From assembly GCF_000764305.2 (NCBI RefSeq), contig NW_025946807.1:1-64000 (forward strand): 64,000 bases of DNA, written 5' to 3'. Below are positions 46,126 to 57,694 of this stretch, piece after piece (the first letter of the stretch is position 1; every line of letters begins with the position of its first letter). The translations under genes were made by a program, and so were the position numbers. The stretch is from Hyalella azteca (lineage: Eukaryota > Arthropoda > Malacostraca > Amphipoda > Hyalellidae). The notes below the pieces were generated by a model, which had not been told where the DNA came from, made no database searches, and was given only the letters and a program-made list of their open reading frames with translations.

Positions 46126-46203
46126 TGTTTCAAAACACTTGGGTGTTTAAAAGCCTCTCGAGCGATCGTGCCCAAATCGGAACACCCATGTGTTTTGAAA
46201 ACA
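46126..46203. repeat. Imperfect inverted repeat
   Basis: TGTTTCAAAACACTTGGGTG at 46126 and its near-inverse CACCCATGTGTTTTGAAAAC at 46183 form a 22-bp stem with one mismatch and one bulge around a 32-nt centre. Its origin (small hairpin element or chance) is unknown. Confidence 0.7.
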
Positions 46204-46434
46204 TTCAGGTAACTCGAAATTTGCGATTTTGAGACACCTAGGCGTTTTGACGTTAGAACACGTAAACGTAGTGCACGGAGAATGAGACCTTCTTTTCATA
46301 ATCTCATCAGTGGATCAGATTGCACTGGAGGTGATTGAATATCCATTCAGTTTATGATGAAATTAACAAATTCTTCTTGAAACCAAATAGAAGAACAAAA
46401 AATTTTTGCTGATAAATGTAGTGTTCAACGACTT

Positions 46435-46845
46435 GTGTCATTTGGCCCCACACATTGAGTTACGGATGGGGACATATGGTCCCACACATTAAGTTACAGA
46501 TGGGGGCATATGGCCCCACACATTAAGTTACAGATGGGGGCACATGGCCCCACACATTAAGTTACAGATGGGGGCATTTGGCCCCACACATTAAGTTACA
46601 GATGGGGGGCATATGACCCCACACATCAAGTTACAGATGGGGGAATATGGTCCCACACATTAAGTTACAGATGGGGGCATATGGTCCCACACATTAAGTT
46701 ACAGATGGGGGCATATGGTCCCACACATTAAGTTACAGATGGGGGCATATATGGCCCCACACATTAAGTTACAGATGGGGGCATATGGTCCACACATTAA
46801 ATTACGGATGGGGGCATATGGCACCACACATCAAGTTACGGAAAA
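46435..46845. repeat. 34-bp minisatellite
   Basis: About 12 copies of TGGCCCCACACATTAAGTTA plus CAGATGGGGGCATA, with G/T and C/T variants. It lies inside the PMCA-like locus upstream (minus strand) of block 6. Confidence 0.93.
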
Positions 46846-46849
46846 TAAT

Positions 46850-47880
46850 CAGATTGCGAAAATTTTCCATCCAGGTCAACGCAGTGCTATCCTGCTAATA
46901 TATTATACATAAAATAAAGTATAGACCGTCAATAATAATTTCTGAATTATCTATTAGATATATCTGATTCATTAATAGATCTCGTTTTGCAACCGTCCGT
47001 TTTTAGAACTCTTAACACTTAATTTTTCTCTAAAATTACACTCTTGTCGCACGTGTTGCAGGCGACAAGAGCAAACGTGCTCGGATCAGTTTGAGTAGTA
47101 AAATAAGTAAAGTAGAGCCCATAAAACAAGGCGCATACAAATAAAGTAATCGACTCAGATGAAAGCATGAAATAAATTGATGTAATAAGTTTTTGTCTTG
47201 TGTTTCTGAAGAGCCAAGGAAGATTAAGCTCTCTAAAGTGCAAATGAAGTACCTCAGGTACTTCACACCTACGGGTAATTCGAGCCTCGCGGGATTATAA
47301 CCTCGAGTTTACTAGAGAAATAAGTGCCATGGTTAAATTTCACCCATGACAAGAACTTTGAGGCAGAGAAAACGCCTTAGAAATTCATTATATTTTAATT
47401 AAAAACGTTAAAAAGTGCCGCTTCAGTATTAGTCAAAAGTTCGATTTATCAATGCAGCCGCTTGACAGCGCAAAGAATAAACTATTTCAGATGAAGTTTT
47501 TTAGGATGAGAGACGAATGACCTTAGTGGGCTCTCGTAAGTACCAGGGTTGCTAAATGGGCATTACTCAGGCAAACTCGCTGATTTATGCCTTTTTCGAA
47601 TTGAGTTAATGAGTTGTCCATGAGTTAATTAAAGTTAATAAAGTTAGCACTAGCACTTGAATGGAAACAAATTTACGGGAAACTCAGGTGCACAATGTTA
47701 GCTGTCATGCATATTATTTCAGAAGAAAATTTTAAGCTTTACTCATCGCTTTTTATACGTATGTACGTAAAATCGTACGGATCTCCCCGGTGAGAGTGTA
47801 TGAAGATCTAACCGGGAAAATGTCTCCAACGTAGCTCTATACAACTCTCATCCGGTTGGCGGTGAGTGAAGTGGTCTTGT
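46850..47880. other. Sequence of unknown function within the PMCA-like locus
   Basis: No gene is recognised. A minus-strand frame at 47019-47243 ends VACNTCDKSVILEKN, a faint echo of the PMCA phosphorylation loop, but too weak to call. Confidence 0.35.
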
Positions 47881-47886
47881 TAACTA

Positions 47887-50800
47887 TTAGAACATAACAT
47901 AACATAGTGATGTCGGCGTTGAAGAGTAGGCCTGCTGTGGCCTGTTGCCGATTCTTTTACTTTTCATGACTTGTCCACAGAAGATCTAAAATCGTGTCAT
48001 TTGACCGGATCTTTTCAGGACTGACGATAGTTTGAAATTGCTACTAGACTTCCCCCGGGTTCGATATGGTGCTAGGCATTTCAAGTCTGAACATATATTT
48101 TTCCATAGCTTTATCTAGTCTTTCTTGAACGCGTTCATGCTTGGAGTGCCAACGATGTAATCGGGGAGGCTGTTCCACACGTCTGTGCTTCGAAGCGAGA
48201 AGAAATGTTGTCTCGTGGATAAGTTGCAGCGCAGTTTTTTTAGTTTATAGCCGTGGCCCCTGGTGTTGGTTCTTGTTTCAAATTCTAGTAATCCTTCGGG
48301 AATCTTGTATAAACAATGAGTATACTTGTATACTTCATTGAGGTCCCCGCACAGACGTCGATAACTGAGGCTTGGAAACTTCATAATCTTTAATCTTTCT
48401 TCATATGACTTGCCTTTCATGCCTGGAATTATCCTTGTTGCACGTCTTTGAACATTCTCTGTTGAATTTTTGTCCTTTTCAAATCTCGGTGACCACACAA
48501 CGTTTCCAAACTCTATAAGATTCGGGCGCACGACAGCAACAAACAACTGCTTCATCGCACCCGCATCAAGGAACTCGTAAGAGCGTCTGATTAGTTCAAG
48601 AAGTTTGATGGATGTATTAGCTTGCGTTTCAACATGCTTAGAAAATTTCAGCTCTTTGTCGACATAAACTACGAGATATTTTTCCACACTAAACTTTTCA
48701 ATCATTACTCTCTCGTTGCAACCATGTCTTCTCATACTGTAATCTTGCTGTTCATTGTTCTTCCCGCGGTGAAGTAATTTACACTTTTTACACTTGTCAG
48801 CATTAAACCGCAGCTGCCACGTATTACCCCAGTTAACTAAACTGTCAAGATCATCTTGCTAATGCGCTCTATTTGACGCATCCTTCACTGTATCGTAAAC
48901 TTTTGTGTCATCGGCATACATGGAGCACGCACTGAACACTACTTCTGGCAGATCTTAAATAAAAACAACGAACAAAATAGGCCCAAGAACGCTTCCCTGC
49001 AGTGGCGCGCAACTGCGCACTGATGACCAGTCTGACACGGTTCCGTTAATACTGACACGTTGTCGTCTACCTACTAGAAAATCTCTGATCCATTGGAGTA
49101 AGTTTCCCTCTAATCCAAAAGACTTCACTTTACTCAACAGCCGCTTGTGCGGAACACTGTCAAATGCTTTGGCAAAATCGAGGTACAATGCATTCACTGG
49201 CTCTCTTTCGTCCAGCAGGCGAGTCCAATGCTCCAATCGTTCAACGTATACAATAAGTTAGTGGTGCAGGATCTATCGACAATAAAGCCATGTTGACAGT
49301 CTGATAGGAGATGGTGAACAGTCAAGTGATCGACAATCCTGTCCCTCACAATAGATTCCATTAGCTTACAAACACTTGTCAGACTGACAGGGCGATGGTT
49401 ACTGGGGCTGCTTTTGTCACCTTTTTTGAACAATGGTGTTATTTGAGCTTCTTTCTAATCGGATGACAAAGTTCCTTCGTTCAAGGGTTTTGAAAGAATA
49501 CTGTCAACTTAGGTACACAGGCATCAACTGCAGACATTACCGTGTCTTTCAGAAATGACCATGAATCAGCCACATTCATGTCTTTAATACCGTCCGAAAT
49601 ATTCGCCTCATTCACTGCTTCACGGAGTTTATCATAGTCGCCTTCCGCAAAGTTCAAACGTTCACGCTTCCGAGGCGTCTTATCTTCACAACCCTTCATA
49701 CTGAAAAGCAATGATTGGTGGTGGCTTTTGCCCAACGGAGCCTCTTGGCGAAGCACATCTATCATTGATTCTTCACTAGTGGACATTAGATCTAGAATAT
49801 TTGGGGTCATTTTACCCCTAAAATGGGTTGGCTTGGTGATGTTCGGGATTAAAATTGAGTCTCGCACAGACTACAAGAACAGGGATGCTGGGTGATTCCC
49901 ATCACTTGGAGAAGATTCATCTGCCCAGTCTATTTATGGATGGTTAAAGTCACCAACGATCAACGTATGCGACCTGCTGAAAGTCATGATCGGTAAAATG
50001 CTGATTAGAACTTTATCGTTATCAGAGGAGCTGTTAGGTGATCTATAAAAGACCCTATGAGGAGGCTGTCCTTGCCTTTTAGAGCAAGTTCGCACCACAC
50101 TGATTCTCTAGCTGATTGATGCTCTGCAGATAACTTAACTTGCTGGGCCCCATATGAGGTTCTAATCCTCGGAGCTACATCTCTACTGCACTGCTCTTCA
50201 TTTAAGTTATGAAAACAATCAAAACCTGGCAGCTGAAATTCAGCAGGTACAATTTTCCCCCCGTGATTTTTAGGAAATGTTTCTGCAATACAAATAATGT
50301 CTATATACACTCAATTACGATCACAGTTAACAGTTCACTTTTTTGTTCAAAACGGAATCCGAGTTCGTGTAAAAACATTTTAAAACTTTTTGTGCACTTT
50401 AACTTCGATTTATGCGGTTACTTCTCACATTACTTACAGGTCTGGAACTGTGGACATGACTTCTACTGGTACTGTTTACTTGTCTTTCAGCTCCGCTAGC
50501 TGATCGTGTGTGGCCGGTGTTGCCTTGACATTGCAAGAGTGGTTGACCTCATTTTCCGTGCTTTTCCGCCTGACTCTCTCCTGCCATTTCTTGCGAAAAT
50601 CCTCTCTCTCTAAAGTGGTAAAATCTTCTTTACAAAAATGAAGTTGTACTCAGGAGATTCTCCAAGCTTTCTCGCTGCCTTCAGCACGCTCCCAACCTGT
50701 GCAGGATCCTGTACAGCCACCAACAAAGGTATGCAGGCGTTGGAAGCAGCATCCTTCGAGCGTAGCCTCTTGCACGATGTGATATCAACCGGTGTGCTGA

Positions 50801-51450
50801 ATGCCTTGCTACACCATTCTGCAATAAATTCAGTATCAGCCATCACTCGGTCTTTCGTATCAGATGCGGAACTCTCGGGTCTCTCCAAACCAAACCAAGT
50901 TGCACTTCCTACGTTCTCTGTTCAGTAACTTGCGGGAGTTTTCGCTAGCAACTTCGGATAAATAAACTCTCTGAGTCTTTACCTCAATTTTTTTCCGTAT
51001 TCCGTATTTTTCAGCTGAGCCTTCACTTCAGTCAGCTCATTGCATAGCAAGCTCAATTTTTCACTCAACGAGCGCACCATCTCACTCAAGGCGTGTAATA
51101 CATCATACAGCGATTTCGTCTCATTGCCTTGCTCTGCCACCGCCTTTTCCCTTTTTCAAATACCAAGGGTTGGTTCTTCGCAGTCACGACAAAGCCAATG
51201 AAGTAATTTAGTGCTCTGGAGAAACGAGTATTCATCAGAGCTCAACTTCTAACAGCTGATATAAATGAAGTCTTCGCAGCGTTCAAAGATGTCTGTCTGA
51301 TCTGCCCCGCTCACAGACATCTCTTTGCAGTGTTTGCAAACTTTCATCTCCAACTTAGCTGATTTGATTTAAGACTTTTGTCTAGCAGAACTAGTGGGCT
51401 TTTCATCTACCTTTTTTTCTCTGTCCAGCCATCGTACAATGCACGGAGGA
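47887..51450 (-). mobile_element. CR1-like LINE (LINE-A), near full length
   Basis: Reading down the minus strand: ORF1 at about 51.4-50.56 kb with a zinc-finger-like CKHCKEMSVSGADQTD and coiled coil EMVRSLSEKLSLLCNELTEV, then RKLGESPEYNFIFVKK. ORF2 follows with endonuclease EFQLPGFDCFHNLNEEQCS (about 50.2 kb) and reverse transcriptase KGDKSSPSNHRPVSLTSVCK, NALYLDFAKAFDSVPHKRLL, APLQGSVLGPILFVVFI and ACSMYADDTKVY (intact ADD, about 48.9 kb). The C-terminus is RRATRIIPGMKGKSYEERLK with NTRGHGYKLK (48.1-48.7 kb). The 3' UTR ends in an ATGTT-type tail at 47887. A handful of stops and frame changes make it recently dead. It is inserted in the PMCA-like locus. Confidence 0.9.
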
Positions 51451-51459
51451 AAACACAAG

Positions 51460-52585
51460 TTTAAAACTGACTTGACTTGAGTAGAGTCAGATTCCGTCGC
51501 AGACACGCAACTCGCAGATTGGAAGGCGGTAGGAAGAGCTAGGGCTGGCCATGAGGGTAGGAGAGGGTATAGGAAGACGAGGCCGACCTGAGCGTGCTTA
51601 ATTAAGGCTCCATTGTTCCCCGATTGATAGGCGTTCGTCGAGGGTTGTCAACAAGCTACAAGCTACCCTCACTCCTTGCATTGCATTTGTCAGGAATAAA
51701 ATACTTGCACTAGCCGCTTTTTTGCACTATTTGCACCATTTTTACTAAACTACACTGAAATTGAACCATTCACTGAAATTGTTTCGGTACAAATTCGAGA
51801 GATAAGTCAACCGGGCATAGAAAAAAGTGAGACAATTGGGACCCGCAAACATGTACGGGCGTCCTCGATCACGGACAGAAAGTCTACTCCTTCCCTCCTT
51901 TTTGTTATAATCAAAATGATCCAGCAATCAGAGCGATAAGCTGACGCTGGTAGATCTTAAACACCAGAAAATTTTCGCTGTAAACTAACGCCGTTTCCAT
52001 GACAATTAACCAACGAATTTCAGTAACCAAGACGATGGTCATGCAGCGTTGCTAAAAATGGTAGAACAATTGTTGTAAATATGCGGCTTGATTTAACTTT
52101 TCATTCTTGAATTATGCAAAATTGTAGAGGAAAAAGAATTTCAGTAAAACGTGGTAAAGGGAACAGTGAAAATTCCTTGTGACCTTGCCTCGTATCTCGC
52201 AGCTGTGCCAGTCACGGGCAAGGTGGTTATCCTTCATCATCTTCTGTGAAACGAAGAACAATTCGGTCATTATAAAACGTCAATAAATTATCAGGTAAAA
52301 TAAAAATGAAATGACATAATATGAAGAAACAAGTTCCGAACAGCGGAAAACTGAAAAAATATTCCTTTTCGTTAGGACGTACTGTAAATGAAAAATAATA
52401 CGTAGACGGAGAAAAAATAAAGTATTTGACGAGGAAAAGTGCTGGCAATATTTGCAGCGAAAATTAGAATAACTTAAAAAATATTTTTCGTATTTGATTC
52501 GATTTTTAACTTATAACATTATCGTCATCGCTAAAGCCTTTATCTCACTATGTCACTACGTTACAGAGCATAGAAAAAAACAGAC
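51460..52585. other. Intronic sequence of the PMCA-like locus
   Basis: AT-rich with no recognised coding sequence. The PMCA exon with the phosphorylated Asp (CSDKTGTLT) would be expected between 52592 and 46098 but is not found on either strand. Confidence 0.45.
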
Positions 52586-52591
52586 CATAAC

Positions 52592-52787
52592 CTAGAAGGC
52601 AGAGACAATGCAACGGCAACAAGAAGTCCGGCCGGCACAGACGCGACGAAAACAGTTACACCGGCTGTACAAAACTGGACAAAGTGGAGGGTGTAGAAGC
52701 CGCTCCATTCCTTCTTCTCAACGGCAAATTTCTCAATGCAGAATCGAATTTCGAGGATGACCACCGTCAAGGCAGCTATCGAAGAGC
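52592..52787 (-). pseudogene. PMCA-like block 5 (M3-M4 membrane segments)
   Basis: After GACAG it reads SSIAALTVVILEIRFCIEKF, a linker, then YTLHFVQFCTAGVTVFVASV and PAGLLVAVALSLPS. It aligns with M3, the FV-FFIIGVTVLVVAVPEGL stretch and M4 of PMCA. The Ca2+-coordinating Glu of PEGL is Ala here. The exon starts in the same phase in which block 4 ends. The donor is GTTATG at 52591. Confidence 0.82.
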
Positions 52788-53236
52788 CTGTCGTAAGCAA
52801 CATTGCCAAGGTGAGAAAAATTACATGTGCACACAGATTCAGATTATCAGAAATAGTTTATAAAGCATATTTTTACAGAGGTAAATCGCTGTGGCAAGTA
52901 AAAAAGTCCATAAAAATCGTGAGATATTGGACGATTAAAAAATTATCCCCAAAATAGTCCGGTATCATAAAATTCAACACTGAGGGGGAAAAATTCATAA
53001 TGGATGAACTAAATCAAAGCTGATTGAAAAAAATCCGTCAACAGTTACTTGCACACCATATCTGTAAACTCAAATTAAAATTGATTTCAGACGAAATTTA
53101 TAAATAAATTACCGAAATGTTGAAATTGAACGATTATATTTTCTGCTAAATTTCTAACGTCTTAAAACTATTCTGAAACTTTTAATTAAAAATGTATTTT
53201 GATGGAGTGTTTGGGTTTGATATTGAACGAGCTAAC

Positions 53237-53485
53237 CATTGATGAGGATTATTTTCCGGATTTTGGCGATCTTCGCACCAAGAGCAATCTTGTTCTCCAT
53301 ACTGTGGACCTCGGCGCCTTTTCCTTCTTCTGAATTAGCCTTTTCATAGCCATTTTTTCTCTTTTATGAATTGGTCTTCTCATCGCCACCTTCTTTTTCG
53401 TCTGAATCGGCTTTTTCATCGCCGCATTTCCCGAGGCTCTTCTTCTTGAAAAAGCCGCCAGTAACCCAAGCAGCCGAGCTGGTGG
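53237..53485 (-). pseudogene. PMCA-like block 4 (regulatory linker) with in-frame stop
   Basis: It follows GTTTTAATAG. It reads SSAAWVTGGFFKKKSLGKCG, then acidic-basic repeats DEKADSDEKEGGDEKTNS, a TAA, KRKNGYEKANSEEGKGAEV and MENKIALGAKIAKIRKIIL. The last part matches the S-LQGKLTKLAVQIG region before M3. The stop at about 53367 truncates the product before M3. Degenerate Asp-Glu-Lys repeats suggest slippage expansion. The donor is GTTAGC at 53236. Confidence 0.7.
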
Positions 53486-53759
53486 CTATTAAAACGGATA
53501 ATTATAACCGAAACATCTAACACATCCATTGAAAATGAATAATAGCTGTGTAGAATGGAATTTCAGATGTATTTTTATAAATTTAAATTATGTGTAAAAA
53601 ACACAAAACAATGACAGGTGATATGTTTCCATTTTCCTTTATTTCTACAAGGGCGAACGTTGATGACGATTGTGATTTAATTTGTACAAAGGTCACTAAT
53701 TCAAATTTAATAATGCGCAGCCAAAGGAGAAAACAGAACACACATATTCTTTTCATTTA

Positions 53760-53881
53760 TTTCTCCTCGGTTTCGGCTGCCTTTGCGTCCACGTCAGCAC
53801 CGCTCAGGATGATACCGGCTTGTGAGTTGACGCCCACACCCGTGACCAGCGCCTTGCCGGCGCCCCCAATGACGTGGCAGC
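53760..53881 (-). pseudogene. PMCA-like block 3 (end of actuator domain)
   Basis: It reads CHVIGGAGKALVTGVGVNSQ and AGIILSGADVDAKAAETEEK, matching [20 protein letters not shown] TGIIF of PMCA. Its opening phase completes the Gly codon left by block 2 (LLFSG-CHV). The frame hits TAA directly after EEK, where a donor would be expected (AAATAAATG rather than AAAGTAAATG). A lost G at the donor is one explanation. Confidence 0.75.
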
Positions 53882-54152
53882 CTGCGACCATACGCATGAA
53901 TAACACAACCATCATCTCTGAACAATGGTTAAACACTCTAACATGATTACATATTTATTATTTCCCTTGAATTTTGTGTGCTTAGTAGAGTGGAAAAAAG
54001 CCGGTAGCGCTGCGCAGTATTGGGGCAGTATAAATACTGATTCTAAAATTATGAGGCCTGGACGGAGGCCTATTATCGTTGTTCGAAAAAACTATTCTCC
54101 GTTGTAAAGCTAGATAGAAGCATGACTGGTGAAAATTATAAGCAATACACAC

Positions 54153-54282
54153 CCGAAAAAAGCAAAGGGTTCAACTGGACGCTTTTTATCACAGGTTGAG
54201 ACACGCCAGTGCAGGAGGACTCGTCTAAAGTCAAGTCTCTGCTCTGCAGCAGAATGGAGTCGGCAGGCAGCAGGTCGCCGTA
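54153..54282 (-). pseudogene. PMCA-like block 2 (actuator domain, TGES lost)
   Basis: It opens after GGTTGAG and reads YGDLLPADSILLQSRDLTLD, ESSCTGVSQPVIKSVQLNPL and LFSG. The match to YGDLLPADG and DESSLTGESD of PMCA is plain. The TGES Glu needed to dephosphorylate P-type pumps is Val (GTG). The donor GTGTGT at 54152 leaves one base, in phase with block 3. Confidence 0.85.
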
Positions 54283-54616
54283 CTCAACCAGCGCAGTGCA
54301 AGGCAAGCTTAAATAGCAGATGAAGTTCAAAATACAGAAAATTTTGTTCCGACCGGATAATAAAACTTATAAATGTTTATTGCTGACAATTGCACCTGAA
54401 ACCAATTTAAGCTTGTTTTATCTGTACTGCGTACATGTACAAAATGCGAAAGAAAGAGGATAGACTGCTGCTTTGAACTCGGTTGGACTTGGAATAATTC
54501 AATTAATATGGATTATTGGAAGGGTTATTGCAATTTGCTGAAGGAATACCTTTATTATGCACCACACAACTCAAATAAATGGGATTTTTCTCGAAACATA
54601 AATAAGAGTTGCTAAC

Positions 54617-54774
54617 TTGAACTATATATATGTCACCAACAACGATGTCTTCGACATTGATCTGTTGAAGTTCGCCTTGGCGGACAACAGAGAACGGTTT
54701 TTCAACAAACAACTGTACAGTCACTGTAGGCCGTGACTGTAACGATCGCAGCATCACAGAGAAGATGGCGATGC
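54617..54774 (-). pseudogene. PMCA-like block 1 (M2 and start of actuator)
   Basis: After GATTCCAG it reads IAIFSVMLRSLQSRP, then VEKPFSVVRQGELQQINVED and IVVGDIYIVQ, ending at GTTAGC. LRSLQSR and F-V-R-G----I-V-DIVVGDI fit PMCA. About 15 residues around M2 are shorter than expected, and a neighbouring frame also reads M2-like (DAAIVTVTAYSD), so an extra frameshift here is possible. Earlier exons for the N-terminus and M1 are not found upstream in the window. Confidence 0.75.
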
Positions 54775-54779
54775 CTGGA

Positions 54780-55975
54780 ATCCAACCCTCCTTTTTTACG
54801 CTTCCATCGAGACGGATGGCAAAATCTGCAACTCAAAAAATTTCTAGAGTTAGGTAAAGACAAAATGTATGGTTTACTGTTGGTGGAGATGTACTGCCAT
54901 GGAGTGTACATTGTACGCTCCTTATAATGCGTGTCTATCATAAATCTGTAGCTTGAGGAGCTGAAACACATGATTAAAGAGATAAACAACAAATTAAATT
55001 TCTGAAAGGTAACAGGCTGAGAAGTGCTTCGTGCACCACAAGTCTTAAAACCAATTATAAAAAAAAATTAAATAAGAGATCAGGTTTACACCGCACAAAC
55101 GCCAAGGAACCCGCACAAGTGAAGCTCTTAACACGTCATAAAAAGATATGGATGAAAAAGATATCCGGCAATGTGCGTCATCAAATTCTTAGACTCACAG
55201 TCAATCCCAAGAATGGCCTTATGTATTTGAGCCTAAACATTCTCGACGGTGTTGAATATCTGCTGGGTCACCATTTAAACCTACAATATCAAACTTATCC
55301 CTATCTAAACCCTATCTCCAAATATCAAACTTATCCCTCCTATCAAACTTATTTATACTATACATTAGGAATGGACAAAAATGCAAATTTTTTCCACCTG
55401 AGTTTCCATTATATTCTGTGATCGACAGCTGATGTCAGTGGCACAAAAAGAGCATTGAAAGGATGGGCCATGAGTATGAAATCTTTTAAAATGTATTTTT
55501 TTTATTTAGTGAAATTATTCAATGAAATCGAATTTTTATGTATTAAATAACTGAAATAATAGATTTGATTTACCCAAGCTTACAATTATTTTTCCAACAA
55601 ATTCTCTTACCATCTATAAAAAATGTTATTGACAATTGTCGTTTATGATTCTTGGGCAAGTGATGAGGCATCTTCATGATCTGTGACCCATTCAGCGTGA
55701 ACGAGTCATTTGGGAATTTCTCCCGCTTCCTAGGAAGCTTATATTCTTTACTATTTTACCTCATGAACACAAATCTGAGTAGAAACTACCCTTCTTAGAT
55801 ATTCATGCATCTATTCCTTAAACCTACGATCTTATTTTGGAACAGCAATTGGAATTTTAAAGGTGTTTCATATTGAATTTATTAATCGTAAACTCTCAAA
55901 CTATATAGATTAAAAGCCTAACGGAACATCGTCATCTATTGCAGATTTAGTTTTCTTGCTGCAATCGTCTTAAGA
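54780..55975. other. No gene recognised
   Basis: AT-rich sequence with short repeats such as ATATCAAACTTATCCC near 55288-55352. The N-terminal PMCA exons would be expected on the minus strand here but are not seen. Confidence 0.45.
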
Positions 55976-55981
55976 AGTCAC

Positions 55982-56075
55982 TGTACTCCTCGCCTTCTCC
56001 GCTCTGTACTCCTCGCCTTCTCCGCTCTGTACTCTCTCGCCTTCTCCGTCACTGTACTCCTCGCCTTCTCCGCCT
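55982..56075. repeat. 23-bp tandem repeat
   Basis: Four copies of CTCCTCGCCTTCTCCGCTCT with GTA linkers; the last two are slightly changed. Confidence 0.85.
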
Positions 56076-56452
56076 ATTTAACAGGTCACGTGTTTGCCGC
56101 CCACCAGCTTTTCAAGGAAATTGACAGTTCATGTTGCAAAAAATTGCATGTTATTATGTTGCTTTGTAAGTAAAACAATCCATAAATATTTTCCTAGAAT
56201 TAAAAGTGGAATAATGTTGTCGCATTTTCTATAGAAAATAACATGATGAAGAAAAGGACTCAACACAATCAAACTATCTTTATTGGTCATCGAACTGTAA
56301 AACAGCAAAAAATATGGATGTTAATTTGAATTTTTCACCAATTTAAGTACGTATATTAATCACGTTTTATAATTATAATAACATTTTTTCAGGGAATATT
56401 GATCATTTACATTTTTTGTGGTGTGACTACTTCGAAAATCTACTTATATATA

Positions 56453-56548
56453 GGCTGCGCCTCGCTGACATAGAGGCGCTGCGCCTCGCTGACAAAAAGG
56501 AGCTGCGCCTCGCTGACATAAAGGAGCTGCGCCTCGCAGATATAGAGC
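56453..56548. repeat. 24-bp tandem repeat abutting the adapter
   Basis: Four copies of GCTGCGCCTCGCTGACATAA plus AGGA. The last copy is cut at the adapter junction starting at 56548. On the minus strand it reads as LYVSEAQL repeats. Confidence 0.9.
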
Positions 56549-56585
56549 TGTCTCTTATACACATCTAGATGTGTATAAGAGACAG
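56548..56585. other. Nextera (Tn5 mosaic-end) adapter junction, copy 1
   Basis: CTGTCTCTTATACACATCT is followed directly by its inverse AGATGTGTATAAGAGACAG. This 38-bp palindrome is the circularisation junction of Nextera mate-pair libraries, made of two 19-bp Tn5 mosaic ends. It is library sequence, not genome. Confidence 0.97.
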
Positions 56586-57694
56586 GCACAGACGCCGTCT
56601 CGGACTGGGTGCATTTATACCGGTTTCGGCTCAATGCATCAAAAACCGATCTTATTTTTTTACGACTGCTCGGCGCCAGCATCAGCTTCCGGCCAACCTG
56701 TTCACGTGGGAAACAAGTTCGTCACTCCTGCATCTTTAGTTCGCAACCCCGGCATTGAGCTGGACACCGAACTTTCTTTGAATAACCATATTGCTATGGT
56801 CACAAGCGCTTGTTTTGGCGCTCAGCCGATGTCTCGCGAGTCTGGTCCTAGAGGACCTCGTGGTGGGCTCATTCTGACCAGATTGGATCATGGCAATGAA
56901 ACTCTATGAACTTTCAACCACGGTACTTACTAAACTGCTTCTCGTAATGAACGCTGCTGCACGAATCGTGTACGATAAACAAAAATTCGACCACGTGACG
57001 CTGATATTACGCGATATTCACTGACTGCGCATGCAGTTCATGGTCACTATTCTGACGTTCCGATGCCTTTACGATTTGGTACCTCCTTATCTTGCAGAAG
57101 GTCTGCGGCGCGTGTCGGATCTGCCTTCTAGAAGACGACTGCGTTCGTCATCATTAGCAGACCTCCTGGTACCGTCTACAGCCTACACGTTCATCTACCG
57201 CCCATCACAGAGCGTTCCCGGTCCCAGCCAGCAATACCTAAACTCTCTGGCGGTTTCCTAACCATCGGCTTCATCGTCGCCGATGTTTTGTTGCCTAAAG
57301 ACGGAACTATTCCGTATAGCCAATGAATCTTGTGTTTAGTCATTTTTATCCTTTCTCACCCTTCCTTGTGCCTTTGTATTTTTCGCTTGCTATTAAACTT
57401 GTGTGTAAAGTGCTTTCGCAATTTGTTTGCCACGATAATCGTCGGATGCCACGATAATCGCTTCATAAAATTATAATAATTAAGAATTGAGTATCAACGA
57501 GGGATTCAATGTGAAAATAATTTAAATNATATATATATAGTTATAGTTCCACTTTACCGGACTTTAATTAATTTTTTTTCTAAATTGCAAAAAATATATA
57601 AAAAAAACTTGACCTGGCTGGACCTAACCTCAGTAAAACGGTCTCTAGCAACCTAAAGAAGGGTTTTAGACACTTCAAACCCTAACTCTAACCC
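56586..57694 (+). mobile_element. LINE reverse transcriptase fragment between adapter junctions
   Basis: The plus strand reads PVHVGNKFVTPASLVRNPGI, ELDTELSLNNHIAMVTSACF, LILTRLDHGNETL, then in other frames MNAAARIVYDKQKFDHVT, FRCLYDLVPPYLAEGLRRV and SRRRLRSSSLADLLVPST. This is the C-terminal part of a LINE ORF2 of a family different from LINE-A and LINE-B. The segment includes one ambiguous base near 57528. Both ends are adapter junctions, so its place in the genome is unproven. Confidence 0.8.

Larger units (their letters stand above)
43467..54774 (-). pseudogene. Plasma-membrane Ca2+-ATPase (PMCA/ATP2B-like) locus, probably inactive
   Basis: Ten exon-like blocks in PMCA order lie on the minus strand: 54617-54774, 54153-54282, about 53760-53881, 53237-53485, 52592-52787, 45922-46098, 45056-45424, 44327-44444, 44120-44181 and 43467-43611. 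PMCA pumps are P-type ATPases that export Ca2+ from the cytosol. Splice phase is kept at several junctions. However, there is an in-frame TAA in the block at 53237-53485, a frameshift at about 45100-45130, and another at about 43500-43525. TGES reads TGVS, PEGLPLAV reads PAGLLVAV, KGASE reads RGDSE and GDGTND reads GDSLCD. The first membrane segments and the CSDKTGT phosphorylation exon are not found. A LINE-A copy fills the intron where the latter should be. It is most likely a decayed paralogue. Confidence 0.8.

Noticed and set aside
47019..47243. VACNTCDKSVILEKN as the PMCA phosphorylation loop
   Set aside because: Only C-DK is shared with CSDKTGTLT, the exon phase is unclear and neighbouring conserved residues are absent.
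56440..56909. Open frames containing YTHLDVYKRQ or MYKRQ
   Set aside because: That peptide is the translation of the Nextera junction adapter, not a biological sequence.
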